DNA from: Pelargonium cotyledonis
Lineage: Eukaryota > Streptophyta > Magnoliopsida > Geraniales > Geraniaceae
Reading direction: 5' to 3'
Length of the DNA stretch: 27,375 nt
Assembly: GCA_036897625.1 (NCBI GenBank)
Contig: JAYMTA010000524.1
Span: forward strand, 1-27,375
In this document: one piece after another, positions 20,308 to 27,375 of the stretch
How positions within the stretch are numbered: the stretch's first letter is position 1
Layout: each line of letters starts with the position of its first letter
Position numbers and translations under genes: made by a program
Notes under the pieces: generated by a model
Database searches by the model: none
Seen by the model: the letters and a program-made list of their open reading frames with translations, nothing else
What the model was told of the DNA's origin: nothing

Positions 20308-23300
20308 ATGGCTGCTCCGAAGGCGGACGAGTTCGCGCCTTTTCCGGTCAAGGAGCAACTTCCCGGCGTCGACTTCTGCATCAACAGCCGCCCCAACTGG
20401 CGTACGTCATCTCTCTCTCTCTCTCTCTCAGATTCTTATTTTTTTCCATGTTATCTGTGATTTTCGTGCTCCTCTCTCTTGGCTCTGTTTTTCTTTTCTG
20501 TACGGGTTAGAGCGAGAAAGCGGCTCTGTTACGTTTGTTGTTGATGGAACAGAGTTACAGAGATATCCACTTTTATGGGTTGCTAATGTTTGTTGATGAG
20601 AATTGTTAGTGTACAGGACAAAGTTTGGCTTACAGTTCATTAGCTGGTCTCTGTTCTGTTTGTTAACGTTTGATCTTCATAGAGCAGAGTTTTTTTTTTT
20701 TTTTTTGTTTTGGTCTCTTATTTTGTTTTGAACTAACTGTAAATTGTTTCATCTATGTTTATGGTCTTGTCATGTCTTAGAATCAACTACTGAGATGGGT
20801 TTTATTTGTATTTTGATGACATCCTTTCTGTTTGGTTGCTGAGAAAATTTTAATGCTAGGAAGGGAAATATCAGAAAACGTTGACTGTTGAGAAATTGAT
20901 ATGTAAAGGAAAAGTTTTGTTTGAAAACTCTCAGTATAGTTTTAAATGCTAAGAAAAGTAATGTTTAGTTTTGTTGGTGTTATAGTGATTATGATGACCT
21001 CTTTCTGTTTGGTTGCTGAGAAAATTTTAGTTTCTAAGAAAGAAAAAGAGCAGAAAGTGTTGGTTGTTGTCGTGAAATTGATGATATCTCAGTACCGTGT
21101 TAGAATTTAGATGGCCAGACCTTACTGTTTTCTAAAACAATATTTTTTTTTTACCCCTTTCTTTCATTTTCTCAGCAACCAAACAGTTTGTTCAGTGACT
21201 CAATAGTTTTCATGATACTTTAGTCAAGCTTGTTTTCTCATATTTCTGATGCTTATATTATTTGATATAATTTGTGTATTTATGTGCAGCTGAAGCTATA
21301 CTCCTAGGGTTTCAGCACTACTTGGTGATGCTTGGGACTACTGTTTTCATTCCAAGCATTCTTGTCCCTCTAATGGGTGGTGGCAATGTAAGTGCTGCCA
21401 AAACCTCATCACCTTCAATACATTTCTATCTTCAATCTTCAGATTCTTTCGGCATAAACTTGGGTTTAATCACAATTTGCAGGTGGAGAAGGCTGAGGTG
21501 ATCAACACATTGCTCTTTGTTACGGGCATCAACACACTCCTGCAATCTTGCTTAGGAACTCGTCTTCCTGTAGTCATGGGAGGTTCAAGAGCTTTCTTAA
21601 TTCCCGCGTTCTCAACTGTTCTGTCCCAAAGATTCAGTATTTACTTGGATCCTCATCAGGTTTGTTTACCCATATAAAATATAATTTCCCTAAATTCTCC
21701 TGATTTCCATGTTTTTGAAACTAATGTATCATCTGTTATGATTTTACCCATATGCTGTTTTAGAGGTTCATTCAATCAATGAGGGCCATTCAAGGAGCAC
21801 TGATCATTGCGTCTTTGTTCCAAATCATTATGGGGTTCTTGGGTTTCTGGAGAGTTGTTACAAGGTGAGACATTGAAGATTTCCATAGTATACACTTATG
21901 TTACTACTTATTTGTCAGTTTTGTTCAACAAAAACCTTAATCTTGCAACATGTCTTATGATGCAGGTTTCTTAGCCCCCTCGCAGCTATTCCTCTGGTGA
22001 CTCTCACTGGACTCGGGCTCTTCACTCTTGGTTTTCCACAGGTGAGAGTCTTGAATTCATTTTCTTTTGTATATCAAAACACATTGTAAGTACGTGCTGA
22101 TGGGTTTTAAGCATTTTTCTTGCAGTTTGCAACTTGCATAGAAATTGGGCTCCCAGCTTTGATCATAGTTGTGTTTTTGTCTCAGGTGAAAATGTCATCC
22201 TTAATATTTAGTTCTTTACCTTAAACTAGTTATATCCTATGTTCTTGTCTCTGGACACTCAACGCTATCTTATATATGCAGTATCTTGCATTCTTGTGCA
22301 AACCAGGAAGATTCATATTCGACAGATTTGCCGTCCTTATCTCAATAGCACTTGCATGGGCATTAGCAGCAATTCTGACTCGAGCTGGTGCATATGATCA
22401 AAGATCTCCAGGAACCCAAATTAGCTGTCGTGTTGATCGTTCTGGACTCATCAGTGCTGCTCCTTGGTAAGTTCTAATTCAACAAAGTTCAGCTATTTTC
22501 TTGTGAAATAGGCTCATTTCAATTTAGCTAAAGGAACTGCATGAAACAAGACTTGTTATTGTCTTGTAGTTCATGTTGTGTTGATTAATTACTTGCAGGA
22601 TAAGGGTTCCGTATCCTTTTCGATGGGGAGGTCCTGATTTTGATGCTGGCGAAGCTTTTGCAATGGTTGCTGCTGCTTTGGTGGCTACTATTGAGGTTTG
22701 TTCCATCAACCCAGTTTAAAATTGTCCTTAAACTTGCACTTGCAGCAAGTTCTTGATTTTGTTTCTTGTACATATTATGGATTATTCTTGGTTGATCTAC
22801 TGCAAATATGTTACCACAGAAGTGAATAAGATACTAGAGAAATTTCAGATATATGCATTGTATATACATTACCTCAAAATCACACTAACTACTATGATTT
22901 GTACGCTTTCATTGCATAACTACGTTGTACTTTCATGAAACTAATCTGTCACTTTGATTTAACAGAATATACATTATATTCCATCACATGATCGACGCAA
23001 GGACAAAATAGTATATGCATAATTAAACCTAACAACATCATTAACCAATTAGTTTTATGAAAGTACATGCTAGTGAATGGGCATAGTTGAGAAGTTTCTT
23101 GATATTTTCCTGATAATTACGTGCTTTCTGATCTTTTTCCTCGAGGGACAGTCCACCGGTACGTTCATCGCAGCAGCAAGATACGGAAGTGCAACTCACC
23201 CACCCCCTTCTGTGCTTGGCCGTGGCGTTGGCTGGCAGGTACTAAGCAATACTAGTGTATAACTATAACATATTTGGTCTGATGCATCATGCATTTCGTG

Positions 23301-24290
23301 TTTTATTGATTTTTTTCTTCACATTTCAGGGTATAGGCCTTCTGATATCTGGAGCATTTGGCACGTTAACTGGCTGCACTGCATCAGTGTATTGATCTTG
23401 AGCTTTTGCACTCACTTCTTCAACACTTGGGTCACTATTGACCGCGTTTTCTTGCCCTTTCAGTGAAAATGCAGGTCTTCTGGGACAAACCCGAGTTGGG
23501 AGTAGGAGAGTGGTTGAAATATCAGCAGTCTTTATGCTGTTCTTCTCGGTTTTAGGTATGACGCGCTCTCACCAGTGAGCTCAGTACTAGGTACTATGTA
23601 TAATGTTGTCATGTAAAAACATTGTTCTTGGCAGGGAAATTCGGAGCTGTTCTTGCATCCATCCCACTGCCAATATATGCAGCATTGTATTGTGTCCTCT
23701 TCGCCTATGTGTGTAAGTCTTTCAACTTCTACGACGAAACCAAGAACATTCTTGAAACTTAGTACATATGTACCATGATGTTTACTACATTGTGTGTGTG
23801 GGTGTGAGCAGCTGCAGCTGGCCTAGGTTTCCTCCAGTTCTGCAACATAAACAGCTTCAGGTCAAAGTTCATTCTTGGCTTCTCCATCTTCATGGGACTC
23901 TCAGTGGCTCATTACTTCATGACCTATCTTGTGAGCTCTGGACATGGACCTGTCCACACTGGTGCCATATGGGTGAGTCCAAATATCAAACCTGACCAAC
24001 ATTTATCCTTCAACTCTTAACATAAAACATGTTCCAACAAGAACCTTAAACTTGGTTTTGGTTTTTTGCAGTTCAATGACATTGTGCAAGTGATATTCTC
24101 TTCTCCGGCGACGGTGGCAGTCATGGTGGCATACATGTTGGACTGCACATTGGGGCTCCGGGATAGCGCGAGGCGGCGGGACAGTGGGAGGCACTGGTGG
24201 GGGAAGTTCACAGTGTTCACTGCAGATATCAGAAGTGAAGAGTTCTATAGGTTGCCTTACAACCTTAATAGGTTCTTTCCTTCATTCTAG
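20308..24290 (+). CDS. Nucleobase-ascorbate transporter (NAT/NCS2 family), 14 exons, 527 aa
   Basis: Exons: 20308-20401, 21290-21387, 21483-21659, 21764-21864, 21966-22041, 22126-22185, 22282-22466, 22599-22695, 23152-23238, 23330-23388, 23464-23555, 23635-23712, 23812-23972 and 24072-24290. All introns are GT-AG and phases close (1584 nt). The protein begins MAAPKADEFAPFPVKEQL, then PEAILLGFQHYLVMLGTT with the conserved Gln-His of membrane segment 1 (residues 40-41). A conserved substrate-site Glu (residue 296) precedes STGTF. The NAT signature is ENAGLLGQTR (346-355), followed by VGSRRVVEIS. The C-terminus RSEEFYRLPYNLNRFFPSF is typical of plant NATs, as is the length. Family role: proton-coupled uptake of xanthine, uric acid, guanine, adenine or uracil across membranes by a polytopic carrier. 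The gene looks intact. Residue 100 is Arg (GGSRAF) where most NATs have Tyr or Phe. The paralogue number cannot be fixed from sequence memory. Confidence 0.96.
20690..20706. repeat. Poly(T) tract in NAT intron 1
   Basis: A T run of about 17 bases lies in the 888-bp first intron (20402-21289). It is not next to a recognisable retroposed sequence. Confidence 0.7.
20824..21186. repeat. Three copies of CTGTTTGGTTGCTGAGAAAA in NAT intron 1, one inverted
   Basis: The 29-base string starting CTTTCTGTTTGGTTGCTGAG occurs at 20824-20852 and identically at 21001-21029, 177 bp apart. Its core recurs inverted at 21166-21186 (ATTTTCTCAGCAACCAAACAG). Similarity extends past the two direct copies (GATGAC before, GAAATTGAT after), which points to a segmental duplication of about 177 bp within the intron. 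Confidence 0.85.
22696..23151. other. NAT intron 8 (456 bp), no feature seen
   Basis: This is the longest NAT intron after intron 1. It is AT-rich with ordinary GT-AG ends (GAG|GTTTGT and GGGACAG|TCCACC). The open frame at 22753-22938 inside it has no domain and I do not call it a gene. Confidence 0.7.
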
Positions 24291-24954
24291 TATGCTACAA
24301 ACTACATGTGTGAGTCCTTTGTGTTTAACCTATGGGTACTTCTATAGGTAAAAATGAATAGTGAAACCTTAAAATTGACAAACAAAAGAGTGGTAGAGAA
24401 GTGTATAGCTATATATATATATTGGGCTCCGTTAAATTTCAATAACAGACTACTCGCAACGATTTGAGTTTTTACCACTAAACTGTTAACTTTTGAGCCG
24501 AAACTTGGATCAAATTAGCTGTGATGCTATGCGGTTTATGATTTATTGAGACTTTTTGTAATGATCAAAGTAATTATGTTTACAATTATAATTAATCGAC
24601 TACTTAGATTGGATTCAATATCATCAAATAAGCAATATGGTTACCATTATTTTTATAAGTACGATCGATTATGTTGATATTAAGTTACGATAAATTGTCA
24701 TCTATTGTGAAAATAGAGATGGGTACTGCTAATGGTGATTGGCAATTAAGCTTAAGTGCTTGATGTTACCAAATAGGTTGGATCAAGAAAATAAAAGGAA
24801 TTAGGTTGTCTCCTTCCAATTTTAGAACCAATTATTAAGAACAAAATTAATGATGCTTATGACCAATTGTGTATAATTTTGGACAATTGGGCCTATTGAG
24901 CCCATCCTAGACTACTGGGCCATGATTGACAGATTGTCCCCCAACATAATTATT
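24291..24954. other. NAT 3' UTR and adjoining intergenic DNA
   Basis: The NAT 3' UTR should begin here. No canonical AATAAA is obvious in the first 300 bases, so the transcript end is not placed. A TATATATATATAT-type tract lies near 24411-24422. Confidence 0.4.
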
Positions 24955-25106
24955 CAGGAAAATGTTTCATTTTGGGCTCTTAAGTATTTACTTTATTTTG
25001 AATTAGTTCCAAATTTGATTTTTGTCCAAATTGGAGCAAAAATCAAATAGGATACTAATTTAAAACAAAATAAATAATTACATGACCAAAATATAACATT
25101 TTCTTC
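24955..25106. mobile_element. Foldback MITE, about 150 bp, almost all inverted repeat
   Basis: The left arm (24957 to about 25026) starts GGAAAATGTTTCATTTTGGG and includes TTTGATTTTTGTCC. The reverse complement of the right arm (about 25032-25104) reads AAGAAAATGTTATATTTTGG and includes TTTGATTTTTGCTCC. The arms of about 70 bp are imperfect and leave a loop of only a few bases. No open frame is present. Target-site duplications are not clear. Confidence 0.75.
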
Positions 25107-25459
25107 CCATATGCACAAGTTATTATTTAGTATCAGAGACAATGGGTCGATAAATACACTATAAAAATTTATTAATTCATTAAATTTAGTACACGATTAA
25201 ATTAATTTGATACACTAAAAAATTTCATATGACTTGGTTGCTATTATAAAATGGTCGCAAAATGAGTGTAGATAATAGAGTTAAAATTATTTTGTTCCCT
25301 ATGAATGTATCACAACTCCATAGCTTCCTTTGAACAAATAATAGAAACCATTATTGGCTATATCCATTAATAAATTATATTAATATTTTTGCACCAAAAA
25401 TACGCTTCCACCTATCCACAAAAAAAACTTTCTTTAAATATACAATATATATACATGGC

Positions 25460-25671
25460 AAAATGTATATCAGTTAATTGATATAAAATTATATCAGTTG
25501 CAATTTAAGAAAGCCAATGAGCTGATGACACCTCATTTAAAATCACTTATACCCACCCAAGTGAATTTGTAGAAGGGAGCGACCCGTCCGGATTCATGAT
25601 TTTAAATAAGGTATCGGTATTTTATTAGTTTAACTGATGTAATTTTATATCAGTTAATTGATACACATTAT
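25460..25671. mobile_element. MITE with 44-bp terminal inverted repeats and an inner hairpin
   Basis: Left terminus 25460-25503 (AAAATGTATATCAGTTAATT...) matches the reverse complement of 25628-25671 (ATAATGTGTATCAATTAACT...) over about 44 bp with few differences. A second inverted pair lies inside: ACCTCATTTAAAATCA (25530-25545) and TGATTTTAAATAAGGT (25597-25612), 15 of 16 matching. Flanks on both sides are TATATA-rich, fitting insertion into a TA-repeat target. It has no coding capacity. Confidence 0.75.
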
Positions 25672-25822
25672 ACCTTATATATATAAATATATATACATAT
25701 ATACACAGTAACTTGCATTGGAAGCTACAAAATTGATGAAAAAAACATCAATACCATATCTTCATCACAGGTACAAAATCACATCAATAAAATAAATATA
25801 TACTAATTTTTCCAAAATTTGC

Positions 25823-25853
25823 AAAAAAAAAAAAATAATAATAATAATAATAA
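25823..25853. repeat. Poly(A) run followed by (AAT)n microsatellite
   Basis: About 13 A bases lead into roughly six AAT units. It could be the tail of an old retroposed copy, but I recognise nothing upstream of it. Confidence 0.8.
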
Positions 25854-26201
25854 CATTTTTTGTTTTAGTTTAAAATAAAATTTTTTGTTGAGTTTATGAT
25901 AATTCATTCAAATATTTGAATTCAATAAATTTGTTCGTTCTAATAATTTATTTGAGTGTTTGTGGACGAAAATATATTGTGGTCTCATCTTCTAATTTAA
26001 TCAACTTAGCCTGAAAAAATTGGTTCGTTAATTATTTATTCTCATTTAATATTATATTTATTATTTTTTTAACCAAATGATGGGTTAAGTGATGAGATTC
26101 GAGAATATACACATCAATAATTTCACCGATGACGAGATCTAATCACAATGTCAAATATATAGTAGTTGCTAAAATTCAAACATCCCACGCCAAAAATTTA
26201 T

Positions 26202-26376
26202 GAGATGGTAGTTTTTTTATATAAAAAAGTTGAGTTATACAACAAGGATAGCTCTCCCATTTTAACCCAAAACTCTCTACCTCACTTGACGTAATGAGAT
26301 TTAAACCCACGATCTCTCACATGGAGATGTGAGTCTTGATCATTGCGTCATCCCCTAGGAGACGAGATGGTAGTTT
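26202..26376 (-). mobile_element. tRNA-derived SINE with perfect 13-bp target-site duplications
   Basis: GAGATGGTAGTTT is repeated exactly at 26202-26214 and 26364-26376. The 149-bp body between them is minus-oriented. It starts CTAGGGGATGACGCAATGAT (A-box region), continues AAGACTCACATCTCCATGTG and then GATCGTGGGTTTAAATCTCA, in which GGGTTTAAATCTC corresponds to the B box GGTTCGAATCC with its CG changed to TA. The 3' end is an A/T-rich tail (TTTTTTATATAAAAA). A tRNA-like head, an A-rich tail and flanking direct repeats are the hallmarks of a SINE. It encodes nothing and depends on LINE enzymes for movement. Confidence 0.85.
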
Positions 26377-26825
26377 AGTCATTGATATTATCATATCCAA
26401 CATGTATGGGCCTAAAAAGAGTATGTTACGAAACTCGTAAATAATAATCGAATTAAACATGAATACAAATTAAATAAGGACAAACTTGGACTAAAAAAGT
26501 ATCTCACGATCGCGGAGGTGACATAATTATCTTGAGGGCTCGGTTAAATAGCTATAACGTCAACAATCTAAATCCAACAAATTCCAAGATTGTGCACACG
26601 TTTTACGCCAATGTCCGTACCTTTTACTTACCACGACCCATGCGGCGTCCCATGTCTGTGCACCTATGGTGGCAACAAAATAGTTTTGAGACATGCTATG
26701 ATCTACAACTATATACGGGCATGATACATTTCTATTGTACGAGACTTTTGACACTTCGTCAAAACTATGCATACTCAAGCTCTTGACTCATAATATATAG
26801 GAATAAGATTATGATTAGTCTTCTT
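26377..26825. other. Intergenic stretch with no recognised feature
   Basis: Two overlapping open frames occur here on opposite strands (26532-26786 plus, 26560-26778 minus). Neither has a known domain, plausible splice context or homology I recognise. Confidence 0.4.
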
Positions 26826-27000
26826 ACTATCCAAAAAGTTTGGGTTTAGTTCCTAAACTATCAAGTGTTTGAGTTTAGTTCAAAGTTGAGCAAAGTGTCT
26901 GGATTTAGTCCAAAGTTATGCAAAATTGTTTAACCTAAGGACAATCCGTCAAATGGAGTGACGGAATCCGTTATGCTGAAGTAGAATTTATAATTATTTT
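26826..27000. repeat. Tandem 30-bp phrase repeat, probably one end of a non-autonomous transposon
   Basis: Three imperfect units follow one another: GGGTTTAGTTCCTAAACTAT, GAGTTTAGTTCAAAGTTGAG and GGATTTAGTCCAAAGTTATG. They are followed by CCGTCAAATGGAGTGACGG, whose CCGTC/GACGG ends are inverted. This is the pattern of terminal regions in plant MULE-type MITEs, also seen at 6660. The partner terminus was not found. Confidence 0.4.
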
Positions 27001-27119
27001 TTTTGTATATTTTTTTTTACGTAGCGATGAGGTGTGAGCTTATGTGACATTTACAAAAAAAAGTAAAAACATATTTTAAATGACAAGTGTCATTAATTGG
27101 TTGGATGTTATATCATTTT

Positions 27120-27375
27120 TTATTATAGTTTTACCCTTCTACTTTTTAATTGTTTCATTTCAGCCCTTGAACTCTTTCATTATTTCATTTTAGCCCTTTA
27201 TGTTTTATCTTGAACTTTTCATTTTTTTTCATTTTAGCCCTCTCTTTCAAACTGATACCTCTTCTGGTGAGTTTCCGGCGGCCTCCTCCGGCGATGAAAG
27301 TGATGGTCACGGTGAGCTTCCGGCGGCGTGCTCTACTTCATGGAGATGATGGATTGTCGAGATGGAGTAGTCGGA
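27120..27375. other. Right edge: CATTTTAGCCCTT repeats then a GC-rich CCGGCGGC segment
   Basis: Three variants of TTTCATTTTAGCCCTT occur between about 27160 and 27241. They are followed by a sharp shift to GC-rich DNA with TTTCCGGCGGCCTCC and CTTCCGGCGGCGTGC. It may be transposon DNA or the start of a gene cut by the window edge. No exon can be assigned. Confidence 0.3.

Noticed and set aside
26532-26786. Opposed open frames as a possible small gene pair
   Set aside because: Neither has a recognisable domain, promoter or splice context, and composition is that of the surrounding intergenic DNA.

Overview
The window looks like nuclear DNA of a flowering plant, most likely a eudicot. Coding sequence is split into short exons with GT-AG introns. 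The intergenic DNA is AT-rich and carries small non-autonomous transposons (MITE-like elements and tRNA-derived SINEs). All four recognisable proteins belong to plant or plant-typical families. I cannot name the species.

Four protein-coding genes could be assembled exon by exon, with reading phase kept across every junction. (1) Minus strand, 407-3699, with leader to about 4430: a long coiled-coil protein of the plant 'myosin heavy chain-like' kind; its last exon is uncertain. (2) Minus strand, 6347-12302, with leader to about 13240: a complete TRB / single-Myb-histone protein of 303 residues, with an N-terminal Myb, a central linker-histone H1/H5 domain and a C-terminal Ala/Glu coiled coil. 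This family binds telomeric repeats and telobox promoters. (3) Minus strand, 15438-16311: a 92-residue CYSTM protein with a Tyr-Pro-Pro-Gln-Gly repeat region and a cysteine-rich C-terminal tail. (4) Plus strand, 20308-24290: a 14-exon nucleobase-ascorbate transporter (NAT family, 527 residues).

Layout: an end of a Stowaway-like MITE at 1-75; the coiled-coil gene to 4430; a 1.9 kb intergenic stretch; the TRB gene with large introns carrying a MULE-type element, a small MITE, an Au-like SINE and a possible internal promoter; a TRB promoter with two G-boxes and telobox motifs; a spacer with strong inverted repeats near 13.8-14.0 kb; the CYSTM gene; 3.3 kb of AT-rich DNA; a second copy of the window-start MITE end at 19753; a GA microsatellite and promoter; the NAT gene; then a 3 kb repeat-rich tail with two inverted-repeat MITEs and a SINE with perfect 13-bp target-site duplications.

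The genes are not functionally linked in any obvious way; this is ordinary plant gene order. The most interesting points are regulatory: the telobox motifs around a gene whose product should bind them, and a promoter-plus-ATG exon inside a TRB intron that would splice in frame to give a coiled-coil-only protein. I saw no CRISPR array, rRNA, tRNA or new multi-gene system.
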